A stretch of 64,000 nt of DNA from Trichosporon coremiiforme (lineage: Eukaryota; Basidiomycota; Tremellomycetes; Trichosporonales; Trichosporonaceae), in contig BCJJ01000002.1 of the NCBI GenBank assembly GCA_039545355.1, positions 335,956 to 399,955 on the forward strand, read 5' to 3'. A program made the position numbers and the translations under genes. Every line of letters begins with the position of its first letter. The first letter of the stretch is position 1. Under the pieces are notes generated by a model. The model saw nothing but the letters and a program-made list of their open reading frames with translations. It was not told the DNA's origin and did no database searches. Of the stretch, positions 52,735 to 64,000 are shown in pieces.

Positions 52735-53875
52735 TTAAAGGTCCTGGGAGTACTGGATCGGCTTGCCCTTCTCGGCCTCCTGGAAAGAGTTGAGCTTGTC
52801 GAGCATCGGCCACAGCGTCTCGGGGACAGTCTCGCGGAACTTAGGGTCCTTGGTGTACTCAAGCCCGTGCTGGAGGAGGTTCCTGGCGCGGCTGCTGTCG
52901 CCCTCGGGCGGGGATCCGTAGCACCCGTGGAGCGTCCTCCGCTTAACGGCGAGGTTGTACTTGCCGACGTGCATGATGTTGTTGTTGTAGAAGACGGTCT
53001 GGCCCTTCTTCAAGTTCAGCACCTGCGCACCGGGCATCGGGCCGCCGTTCAGATTCGCCTCGCGCTCCTCGGGAGTGCGAATACGGTTGTGGCTGCGGGG
53101 AATGGCAGAGAGACACGCATCGTCGTAAAGCGCCGCGTTCCACTGGATCGAGTAGTGCTTGATCGCGAGAGCCTCGCGCTCCTCCTCCGGAGTCGCGGTC
53201 GCCTTCACGTCGTCACGGTGCCAGGAGAGGGCGTAGTCGCGCTCGGTCGGGTTGACGAGGAGGTTGAAGAGCTCTGGGAAGTGTCAGCGAGCAACTCGTC
53301 GGCAAGCAGAGCGAGCGGAGCGAGCTAACACCCTCTACATCTCTCTCTTTTTCTTCCTCATTACAGGAGAGAGGACTGAGAGAACTCCGACTCACACGAG
53401 CGGTCTTTGACCGCCAATGATCGGCGTACTTACCAAACTGCATAGTCTCCCGTCCGACGCCCATGAGCGCCGCCGAGACATCGAGCATGTCGTCGCTGCC
53501 ATACCACTTGGCAAAGATGGGCTCGTTGAGCTCGGGGTGCATGATGTTCTGCACGCCCCAGGTGCCCTGCTTCCTGTCCTCGGCGGACCAGGGCGGGAAC
53601 TGCTTGCCGACGATACGGACGTTGTCCCATTCGCCCTGGCGGCCCTTCTCGGTCACGCGGTCGGCCGCCTCGCACAGCGGCTCGTAGAGGTCAGAGGGGA
53701 TCAGGTCATCAACGATGACATAGCCGTCCTCGTGGTACTGTTTGTCAGCTTTCGCCCGGAAGAAAGGCAGCGGAGGTGCAAATGAGGGAGGACACGAAAG
53801 TAAAGGTGGAGGTCGGCGGAGGCAAGGACTCACCTTGCGAACAATGTCATCAAGCTGCTCCTTCGTAAACGGCAT
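52735..53875 (-). CDS. Phytanoyl-CoA dioxygenase (PhyH)-like Fe(II)/2-oxoglutarate oxygenase
   Basis: Exons 53875-53834, 53737-53434 and 53273-52735 give 294 residues. YHEDGYVIVDDLIPSDLYEP is the usual PhyH N-terminal helix-strand. The metal-binding HxD is in ALSWHRDDVKA. The distal histidine is probably in NNNIMHVGKYN, and the nearby RRTLHGCYG supplies the 2-oxoglutarate-binding arginine. ACLSAIPRSHNRIRTPEERE is the conserved strand before it. The double-stranded beta-helix oxygenases of this family hydroxylate diverse small molecules; the substrate cannot be told here. No biosynthetic cluster surrounds it. The second intron (160 nt) is unusually long. Confidence 0.88.
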
Positions 53876-54686
53876 GGTGCTTGTTACTCTTGTGTGGGGG
53901 AGCGTCACGGCGGTGCAAGCGTTAATATACGTAGGAACACAGTGCTGGAGATACATGCACTCGGATATGGCAGCTAAGCTCTAGCTCGAGCTGCTCGGAA
54001 CTCGCCCCGGGCGACCGGCAGCGAGCGGTGGCAACTCTGAAACGGCGCTTTCCCCGATACCGACCATCCCGACCCCGCGGGCAGCGTACCTGAGCGTCTT
54101 CCCACCACGCAGCACAAGGATTGGGGGTGGGTCGCCGAATTCGCACTGCTGACCTGATCACTGCCGTTAGCGGCATGCTGCATGCCTCATCCACCACTGT
54201 TGGTGCCTATTCCTTGATCTCCCGGCCGGACGTGGCGCTTGCTGCCGAATGCGACTCGCTCGCGAACGACCGCCGAGCTCGTTGCCCACCATGGCTGCCG
54301 CGAGTTATCTGACAAGACTCAGCAAGGCGTTATCTGCCTATGGGCTGCCCGGCGTTTTGCCCGCCAACAATGTTCTGCGCACCGATATACCGGCTTGCGT
54401 GCCGCTTTCTATGCTCCGCTGCACATGTTCCAACAACGCAAGCTACACGCTGCAACTCTAGTGACGCTCTATTTGCCTATACCTGCCCTGGCGGGCAAAC
54501 CACGCAGTACATCTTCATTTATCTTCAGGTATATGTCGACTTTTGTTGTCTTGTTATTACTATTCGGCCAGCTACAGCGCGCCTTCTCTTGCTCTTGCAG
54601 ATAGCTGTCAGATCTCTAAGCATAATAGTGGATGGACCTGCAGGGTTACCATGTAGTCCACGGCTCGCTCTCTCCCGCTCTCGCTC
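53876..54686. other. Intergenic region with a tRNA-like relic
   Basis: Around 54110-54180 the minus strand resembles a decayed tRNA, but the T arm and anticodon stem do not pair. Otherwise empty. Confidence 0.4.
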
Positions 54687-56744
54687 TTACTCGTCACGCT
54701 CAATGAAGGCGATCTCAAGGTCCGAGGGGTCAGCGGGCACCGAGAGAATACGGAGGGTGTTGGTCTGTGAGTCAGCTAACAGCCTAGACGCTGCAACTTA
54801 CGTGGCCGAGTCCTCCCTTCCATCCCTGGACGGCCATGACGGTGGCCTCGGGGCGGATGATGTTGAGGTGGAGAGCGACCTTGAGGCCATACCTGATACG
54901 GTTGTCGACGTCGATCTGCCACTTCTCAGCGGGAACACCGCGGGGCTCGGGGTAGAAGACGGGGTAAACACCGCGCGAAAGGTGCATCTGGCGGGCGGTA
55001 GCGGCGTTGCGAGTGACACAGATGATGGGGCACTGGGGGCGGTACTTGGAGATGAGGCGGGCGGAGACGCCAGAAGTCGAGAGGACAATGATGGCGCCGG
55101 CATCCTGCTCGATCGAGGCGGCTACGGCAGAGAGGGCGAGGGTCTCAGCAGTCTCGGTCGGGCGAGGGGTGAGCTGGCGGAGCTGGTCGAAGAGAGCATT
55201 GTACGAGATCGCAGACTCGGCGAGGTAGGCGGTCTCGGCCATCATCTTGACAGCCTCAATCGGGTACTTGCCCTTGGCGGTCTCACCGGAAAGCATGACA
55301 CAGTCAGCACCGTCAAGGACGGCGTTGGCAACGTCCGAAACCTCGGCACGGGTGGGGCGGGGGTTGACCTGTCGTCAGTTACGAGCTCTCTGTAGTAACT
55401 CACAGTCATGGACTCGAGCATTTGGGTGGCACAGATGACGGGCTTGCCGGCAACGTTGCACTTGGCGATCATCATCTTCTGGGCGAGGAAGACCTGCGAG
55501 GCGGGAATCTCGATACCGAGGTCACCACGGGCGACCATGACACCGTCAGCTTCGGCGAGAATCTCGTCGAAGTTGGTGACACCCTGCTCGTTCTCGATCT
55601 TGACGATGATCTTGATGCTGGCACCGAGCTGGCCAAGGACTTTGCGGATCTCGCGGACGTCGTCAGCACGGCGGATGAACGAGGCGAAGATCATGTCGAT
55701 GCCGTTCTTGACACCGAAGGCGAGGTCGGACTTGTCCTTCTCCGAGAGCGCGGGGAGGTCGACGGGGGTCTTGGGGAGGTTGACACCCTTGCGCGACGAG
55801 AGGGTACCAGCATTCAGCGACTTGACGCGGAGCTTGTCGCCGTCGATCGAGATAACCTGGAGGGAGAGGATACCGTCATCGACGTAGATAAGCTTGCCGG
55901 GAGCGGTAACCTTGGGCAGGTTGGTGTAGTCCATGTAGATCATGTCGGCAGTGCCGCTCTCCTTGTACGCCGGGTCGGTGGTGACCCAGAATTCGTGTCC
56001 GGCCGGGATAGGGACCTTAGTGTGTCAGCGCACTGACCTGACAATAGCCGCAAAGCCGGAGGTACCGGCAACTTGACTCACATCCTGGTCGTTGGTCATG
56101 AGACCGGTACGGATCTCGGGGCCCTTGGTGTCGAGGGCAATGGCGAGAGGACGCTCGGCGAGCTGCTTGTCGGCCTCGCGGGTGTTGTCGATGACGGACT
56201 GGTGGTACTCGTAGGAGCCGTGCGAGAAGTTCATACGGACTAGGGCCGTGGTCAGCACATGCTCTGTCCGCACACACGCCCCGTCCCCGTGCGAGCGCCG
56301 TGCGGCGGGCGCCTTACGGGGCGCGGGCACCAAAAGCGCGCACGGCGCCCAGCACAGGCTGAGGAAATCGGAAGGCCGGGGTATTCCGAGACGCACCGAT
56401 GTTCATACCAGCGTCAGCAAGAGCGACGAGGGTCGGGACGTTGTTGACCTTGGGTCCGATGGTCGCGATGATCGACGTCTAGAACGCGAGAGTTAGCACC
56501 GCGCGAAACTTTCGAATCGCCTTCCAACCGGCGCTGGGGCCCGTCAGCCGTGTCAGCAACTCACTTTGCGGAGGTACTTCTGCCCATCGGTGGGAGCATC
56601 GAAGCTCGTCGAAAGGCCCGCGAGCCAGGAGATCTGCGAGGAAGACATGGGGTTACGGCTGTCAAGGTGGTGAGCAAGGTTCTGGCCAGCAGAGTTGTAT
56701 ACGAAGGAGGACGCGGACCCGGGCGACGGAGGGGTGAAGGACAT
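54687..56744 (-). CDS. PYK1: Pyruvate kinase
   Basis: Six exons (56744-56565, 56478-56397, 56239-56082, 56015-55404, 55368-54802, 54764-54687) give 558 residues, somewhat longer than yeast Pyk1 because of an N-terminal extension. Signatures: [51 protein letters not shown], the active-site [20 protein letters not shown] and [37 protein letters not shown] and [17 protein letters not shown]. The allosteric C-domain ends [20 protein letters not shown]. It converts phosphoenolpyruvate and ADP to pyruvate and ATP, the last step of glycolysis. Strong codon bias suggests high expression. A 5' untranslated intron is predicted upstream. Confidence 0.97.
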
Positions 56745-58171
56745 TGTGACCGGAGATCTTTACGGAGGGTGGGGTTCAAAGGGGAGGAAGGAAGCGCTTG
56801 CGCTAAAGATGGGAAGGGGAGGGAAGAAGAGATGATGCCCACGACAGCGACCACATTTTCTTTTAACACTTGGAGCTCTTGGAGACAGGAGGACACAGGG
56901 ATCTGGCAGGGGTGGAGGGGGGCTTGCTCAAGGGAGTGAGGAATGAGAGGCGTCGTTGAGACTTTTGACGTCTTGGGGCTCTGGGACGTGGACACTTGGG
57001 GATGAATGTTGTGATGAGATCAACGGTGAAACAGTTGCAGACACGATACGCACGTCTTGGGTGAGGCTGTCGCTGGACTGTATCGTGGTCAGTGCTTGGT
57101 CGGGAGACGTAACCGGCACCGGGACTCACGGATAGCAGATAGAAGCAGCGAAGTCGGGAAGATGGATGAGGAACAGAAAAGTTGCGATGGAGGAGTCGAC
57201 TGTGAGCAGTGGATGCCATGAGCGGACGCCATAGCTCAGCGAGCGGTCCCCTGTGTCCTGACATCAGGCGGCCATCACGCAGTCAGCCAGCCAGGCCAGC
57301 CAGGCTCCAGCCAGGTGGGGGCCAGGGCGGTGGGTGTGGTGCGCGCGGAGGCTGGGTGCAGGCTCAAGGAACGCACTGGACGCACCGACGCACTGACGTA
57401 GTTCATTGGTGCATTGTTGCTACTACCGCCGGGAGGAGCCCCTGAACATCTTCACCCAGTCTGGTGCCCAGGGCCTCGCCTCCACTTACCCAGCCAGTTC
57501 CCACCAGTCCCCGCAAGCCTTCAAGCCGCAGCCCAAGCCCACCTGCATTGCGACTCCACCGCTGAGTGCTTGGTGTGTGACCAGTGATGAGTCATGGCTG
57601 CCTCCCCAACCCCACCAAGCATCGTCTTATCAGTCAGAATCACAATGTCACCAGGGTTTCACGACCAGTAGCATGCGTGCCAGGGCGCAGTCACCACAGC
57701 ATGCAGCAATGAAAAACAAGGGACGGCGGCGCTGGACGCTCCGCTGGCCTGCGTAGTTATTCAGTGGCGGACGGCGACCATCCGCTCTCATATCAGATTC
57801 TTGTATCCTGTAGCGCCCTCATCGCCCCGCTTGGCCAGATCAGAAGATCCCCAAGGCTGCACACTAACGCCCTATACGTCCTACCAACATGCACCAAAAC
57901 TCGCCGGGTTCACGCCGTTCAGGGCAATTTATAATCAGCAGCGGCCCGAATCGAGCGATTCGAAAATACTGTCAACTCGCCGGTCTTGCAGAGCCATGTG
58001 AACCTTGATTATCCCCGGTGGGTCGAACCCCATACCCCGACCGGAGCTCGGTCGCCTCGGCGCGACACCGAGCGCATGAAAAAGAGACCGATTGCACATC
58101 ACGTGATAGCGATGCTACATTCACTCATAGAGGACGCTGGGCCCGCTGTATCAACAAGCAACGCTTACGTA
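56745..58171. other. PYK1 upstream region
   Basis: Pyrimidine-rich on the PYK1 strand for about 400 bp, with a predicted leader intron. The remainder up to the tRNA holds no recognised gene. Confidence 0.45.
57078..57129 (-). promoter_or_regulatory. Predicted intron in the PYK1 5' untranslated region
   Basis: Donor GTGAGTCCCGG and acceptor ACTGACCACGATACAG, 52 nt, on the PYK1 strand 334 bp before the ATG. Signals equal those of coding introns. Confidence 0.45.
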
Positions 58172-58249
58172 ACAGCTATGGTGAAATGGTATCATGCATC
58201 GTTGCCACGTCTATTCGATGCGGTGGGGGTTCGATTCCCCCTGGCTGTA
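58172..58249 (+). tRNA. tRNA-Gly(GCC) with a 7-nt intron
   Basis: The acceptor strands ACAGCTA and TGGCTGT pair with one G-U; discriminator A. A box TGGTGAAATGG and B box GGTTCGATTCC are near perfect; T stem GGGGG/CCCCC. The anticodon stem CATCG/CGATG encloses 14 nt, TTGCCA plus eight more, so a 7-nt intron after position 37 leaves anticodon GCC. A T-rich run (TTCTTTT) follows as terminator. Confidence 0.88.
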
Positions 58250-58521
58250 TTCTTTTGCATCTGCATCCTGGCTACTCGGCAGTCGAAAGGGAGCTTGGTG
58301 GGGGATAGAGAAGACGATTTTTTAGTGGATGAAAGACTGTTGGAGGAAGAGATGGTTGTGGCGGTGATGTGCGGTGGAGGTGGAGGTCAGGTGGAGGTCG
58401 CTTTTCGCCTCCGTCTGTGCTGAGCGGCACCACCTGCGTCCCCATCCGAGATGTGCGTGTGACAGTGCCCAGGCCAAGAGATTCCAATGCATATACTGGT
58501 ACAAGAGATGAAATTCAAGCA

Positions 58522-60664
58522 CTAATTAGCCAGGAGCGCCTGCACGATGTGGTTGACGCGGAGGTGCCTGAGGTCGGTGTACGTTTGCCCGCAGCCGACG
58601 AACAGAATCGGCTGCCCCGTGACGTACGTCATGCTGAGCGCCGCGCCCACCTTGTCATCGATCGTATCAAACTTGGTGAGGAGGATGCCGTCGATACCGC
58701 GGCGCTTCGTCGAGCCACTGGCGGAAGAAAAGTCCTTGAGCGCGCGGTCGAACTTAGTCAGCTGGTCAACCGCCTCGTTGCCGACGAGCGCCTCGCCGAC
58801 GAACACAATCTTGTCCGGGTTGTTCACCGTCACGAGCTTCGCGAGTGCGCGCATGAGCGGCTCGTTGTCCTGCATTCGACCGGCAGTGTCGATAAGCACG
58901 ACATCGAACCGGTTCTCCTTCGCTGGATGTTAGCTTGCAATCGGGGGCGAATAGCTTACCATAGGCGACAGCGTCCTTCGCGATGCCGGCTGCGTCCTTG
59001 CCATATCCACGCTCGTAGAGCTCGATGCGGCGCTGACCAGCCGCGTCCGTGCCCATGCCGAGCTCATCACCGAGAGCACCTAAATTGCGCACGTGGACGC
59101 GGAGCTGCTCAACGGCTCCGGAACGGAACGTGTCGCACGCGGCGATGAGAACGCGCATGTTGTTCTGGAGCAGCCAGAAGCAGACCTTGGACAGGTTCGT
59201 CGACTTGCCGACACCATTGACGCCGACGAACGTGATAGCATACGGGTCAGGGGGCGAGTTCGGGTCCGCGATCGACGAGGGCTGCGAGCGCTTGCGCTGG
59301 ATGTCAACGAGAATGTCCGTCGACGTCTTCGGCGTCAGGATGCGCGTCATCGAGTCCGAGAGCGCGCGTTGCACCTCCGACTGGACGCTCGTCAAGCCAC
59401 CAAGCTTCTTGCCGACTATCGCGGAACCGACGGCGTCGCACAGCTTCTCCGCAATGTCCTTTGCCACGTTCTTCGACATGAGGTGCTTCTCCATGTCCGC
59501 CAGAACCGGGCGCAGGTCCTCCTTCGTCAGAACCTTCTTGCCCGATAGGCGCGAGAACATGTTCGTCCACGTGCCGCTGTCTTCCGGCTCTTCCTCATCA
59601 TCGTCAATCTTCAGCTTCTGCGTGCGCCGGGCGAGAATCTCCTCCTCGGTCGGCAGGTCATCGGCGCGTCCGTAGTCCCAGTCGGCGACCTCGTAGTTGC
59701 CAGTGGCGGTGCGGGTACCCATGGCCTCGGTCGAGACGAGAGCGTCAACGTCGACGGTCGCCGTCTCGGGTGCGGGAGCAGAGTAGTCGAGTGCAGCCAT
59801 GTCCTGCGACGACACCTGCGAATCGCCCCATTTGCGCATGAGTTTGGCGGTGGCGCCGGACGCTTTGCGCGACGGCGACGGGACAGGCGACGGGGAAGCT
59901 GTGTTGCGCCCACGCCCGCCCTTGCGGCCCTTCATGCGTCCCTTCAGCGCCTGGACGTTCTTCGCTATCTCCTCTGCGGAGGGAGCCGCCCTGTTGTCGT
60001 CCGAGACATCAGGACCTGACGTCAGCTGCGAAGCATTGGCCTAAGCTCACTAGAGTCCGTAGGTCCAGCGGTCAGGTGGATCTGGCGCTGAGGCAGGCTA
60101 CGAGATCGGCCGCCGCTTCCCTCAAAGTTCTTCAAACACCGGTCAAAGATCTTGTCCCAGCGGTCCTCGACGATCTTCTCTCCGAGCGTGCGCAGCGCTG
60201 AACGGCTCTGGTCGACAACGCCACCGCGGTTCGAGAGCACATCGACAAGTGACTGGAGGTACGGCTCGAACAGGGACAAGAACAGCTGCTTCACGCGCTG
60301 CAGTATGGTGGGGATGTACGTGAGCGGCAGGAGGGCGGGGAAGACGACCTATGATGTCAGCAATCTGCGGGTTGTGGTATGCGCAGCGCTTCTACTCACG
60401 ACAAAGACGAGGCCGAGGCCGTTCTCCATGGTCCACCGGACGCTGTACCCGTCACGCTCGAAGACCTCATCCTCTCCGCGAGCCTTGCCCTCGATTAGCG
60501 CCTCTTTGATGAGGCCGTTGACCGGTGAGTTGACGCTGGCGGCGAGATCGGTGAAAGCCGGGGTGAACGAGCGCGACCAGAGGATGAGTCCGCCTGGGGT
60601 TAGCTCAGAGCTTTCTGCCGCCTAGCTACTCACTCTGGTGGGAGATAGAGATGTGATCCAGCAT
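58522..60664 (-). CDS. Signal recognition particle receptor subunit alpha
   Basis: Five exons (60664-60634, 60593-60400, 60348-60051, 60015-58960, 58922-58522) give 659 residues, normal for SR-alpha. The N-terminal longin-like SRX domain starts [21 protein letters not shown] charged linker follows ([20 protein letters not shown]). The NG GTPase domain has the P-loop [26 protein letters not shown], the G3 motif [15 protein letters not shown]4 TKFD and the closing [18 protein letters not shown]-alpha docks ribosome-bound SRP at the ER membrane through its GTPase pairing with Srp54. Divergent from DAHP synthase. Confidence 0.95.
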
Positions 60665-61034
60665 GTTGCGCGAGCTGGTAAGGGAAGAGTGGGGGAGAAA
60701 TCAAGAAGTCGGATCGAGGTCGCCGGTGCACTTCATGCAGTGCGATCCGCATCGACGCTTAACCTGGAGCCATGTAATCGCGTGAACAGGTTTGGTTCCG
60801 GGATATGCGGGGTCTCCACGATACACTCGTTAAAGCCACACCACATGGCGAGCGGGGTCACTGCGCGGCATTCCTACGGTCGGCACCTGACTTAAGCTGG
60901 TTGCTGAGTCGGGTTGTGCGGGGCCAGCGCGGACCATTGAGCTTTAAAGTCCAAAACAGCAACCAACGTTCCTTTTTCCCAAACTACCACTTCGACTCGA
61001 GTCCGCAATCTGACCTGCTGACTCACACACCGCC
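60665..61034. promoter_or_regulatory. Shared divergent promoter, SRP receptor alpha / DAHP synthase
   Basis: 370 bp between start codons of oppositely oriented genes. No TATA box is clear. Confidence 0.45.
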
Positions 61035-62836
<1,802 letters not shown>

Positions 62837-63006
62837 ACATGCACAGATACATATTATATTTTGCTATGGAGACTGATCTCGTTATCCTTGCTCGTTACTT
62901 GTCGTCTGCAGTCATGTGGTCATGAACGTGGGGGTGAGGGTGGTGTAAGGGGTAGAGCATCATTGGAAGACGGCATCGCTGACGCGATCGAGACGCCGCT
63001 GCGCGG

Positions 63007-64000
63007 CTAGGCCATCACTAACACCCTCAGCGCATCTAGCGTCGCTTTAAAGTCTTGCTCCGACTCGATCGCCTCCTCGCACGCGCTGATGATACCGTTC
63101 CAGATCGCCTGGTTCTTGGCTTGCTCCATCTCGGCCGTCGCGTCCATTGCGGCCTGGCGTTCCGCCATTGTCCGCTCGATAAGCGCCTGCAATCTCGCCT
63201 CCTCCGCGCGCATGCCCGCCAGCCGCTCCTCGAGCTCACTACGCTGCGCACGTAAGCGGCCCAGTTCCTGCGCGAACTGGCTGTGCCCCTTGCCTAGGCT
63301 CAGGACGGGAGAGGAGTCGCTCCGCACCAGCTTGCTCGGCGGTCCGGAACTGGACACGGAGCGGGACGTGCCGATGGTAGAGGCGGATAACTTTGGCGGG
63401 CGCGGGGGCGTCAGATGGTTGAACGACGTGTCCGAGGCTAAACTGACGTCGAGGGCCGCGAGCGCCGATGCGTCCTCGGACAGCAGCGTCGACAGCGCAG
63501 GCGTATCCGGCACGCCCCGGCGGCGGACACGCTGAGGCGTGGAGGTCACCATGGACGTGGTGTGGAGATGGCGTGGCTGTGGCGGTGACGGCCGCGAGAC
63601 CTTCGGCGACGTCTTCGCGGATCCGGGTCCGTTGGCCGGAGTCGGACTCAGGCTGGATCGCGGTGACGGCGATGGCACAGCGGAGACACAAGCTGACGTT
63701 AGCTTACGAGCCCGAACCCAGTTAGCTACGCACGATGAGTTTTCATGCGCTCCGCAGCGAGCGGCTCGAGCTTGCTCGCCACTCGTGAAGCAACGCTCGA
63801 CGATCGCGTCACGCCCATGGCCGCTTCGGCTGTCGAGACAGATGCCGACTGCCGCTTGTGGCTTCGCACCGGCCGTTTCGGCGGCGTCTGTGTCGGCGGC
63901 GTCGCCGAGTTCTGCTGTCAGCTGGGCTGCACACAATGCAGCATAAACCTACTGTTCGCCGGATGGTGGAAGACTGCGCGACGATGCGCTTCGCATTGTT
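63007..64000 (-). CDS. C-terminal part of an unrecognised Ser/Pro-rich coiled-coil protein
   Basis: Three exons are visible (64000-63953, 63911-63734, 63692-63007); the gene continues past the right edge. The first 215 or so residues are low complexity, rich in Ser/Thr/Pro with many basic residues and SP/TP sites (SPSPRSSLSPTPANGPGSA, TPPRPPKLS). The last 100 form a strong coiled coil: FAQELGRLRAQRSELEERLA and EEARLQALIERTMAERQAAM, then ACEEAIESEQDFKATLDALR. That layout suits cytoskeletal, spindle-pole or kinetochore adaptors regulated by phosphorylation, but no family is recognised. A large frame reading straight through to 63936 was rejected because two good introns break it. Convergent with DAHP synthase. 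Confidence 0.7.

Noticed and set aside
54100..54190. tRNA-like sequence on the minus strand (plus-strand translation contains RRIRTADL, often a tRNA shadow)
   Set aside because: The T arm lacks a proper TTCGA loop and the anticodon stem does not pair in any register; at best a decayed tRNA.
58000..58060. Second possible tRNA left of tRNA-Gly (GGGTTCGACCC-like segment on the minus strand)
   Set aside because: T-stem pairing fails at the second pair and no matching acceptor strand is found.
63007..63936. Single 309-codon exon for the right-edge gene
   Set aside because: Two well-formed introns (acceptors GCTGACAGCAG and GCTAACGTCAG) interrupt it and give a more consistent Ser/Pro-rich protein that continues past the edge.

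Overview
The window reads as nuclear DNA of a basidiomycete fungus, most likely a Tremellomycete yeast and possibly one of the Trichosporonales (inference; no marker gene here settles the order). The coding sequence is GC-rich. Nearly every gene is split by short introns of about 40-60 nt with GTGAGT-type donors and a CTGAC or CTAAC branch site close to the AG. Three tRNA genes carry introns. No bacterial-style operons, rRNA genes, CRISPR arrays or intact transposons were seen.

Left part (1-16.8 kb): the 3' end of a collagen-like surface protein; tRNA-Leu(AAG) and tRNA-Pro(AGG); a cluster of three decayed BTB/POZ-like genes (2.5-5.4 kb); a SERF-type small protein; eIF2A divergent from PRPP synthetase; the meiotic protein MND1; a small eight-cysteine tail-hydrophobic protein; a nitroreductase; and a CHORD-domain cochaperone.

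Middle part (16.8-41.5 kb): NADP-glutamate dehydrogenase behind a 3-kb upstream region; the mitochondrial t6A enzyme Qri7; a PAQR (Izh-type) receptor; a second eight-cysteine gene broken by one stop codon; Pol5/MYBBP1A; the Cdc25 phosphatase; then almost 7.8 kb without a recognisable gene.

Right part (41.5-64 kb): Urc4 (uracil catabolism), CCT1, Erv46, Mad2, Snf7, a secreted Gly/Ser/Asp-rich protein, a phytanoyl-CoA-dioxygenase-like enzyme, pyruvate kinase, tRNA-Gly(GCC), SRP receptor alpha, class II DAHP synthase, and the C-terminal part of an unrecognised coiled-coil protein running off the right edge.

The genes are mostly housekeeping and arranged in divergent pairs (eIF2A/PRS, CCT1/ERV46, MAD2/SNF7, SRPR/DAHPS) and convergent pairs (SERF/eIF2A, PRS/MND1, nitroreductase/CHORD, ERV46/MAD2 and others). 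They are linked by position, not by one pathway. No clear new multi-gene system was found. The least explained items are the eight-cysteine family, the BTB-like pseudogene cluster, very small exons in SERF and MND1, and the long gene-free block upstream of CDC25. Exon coordinates were assembled by hand from splice signals, reading phase and protein-family fit; they have not been tested against transcripts.
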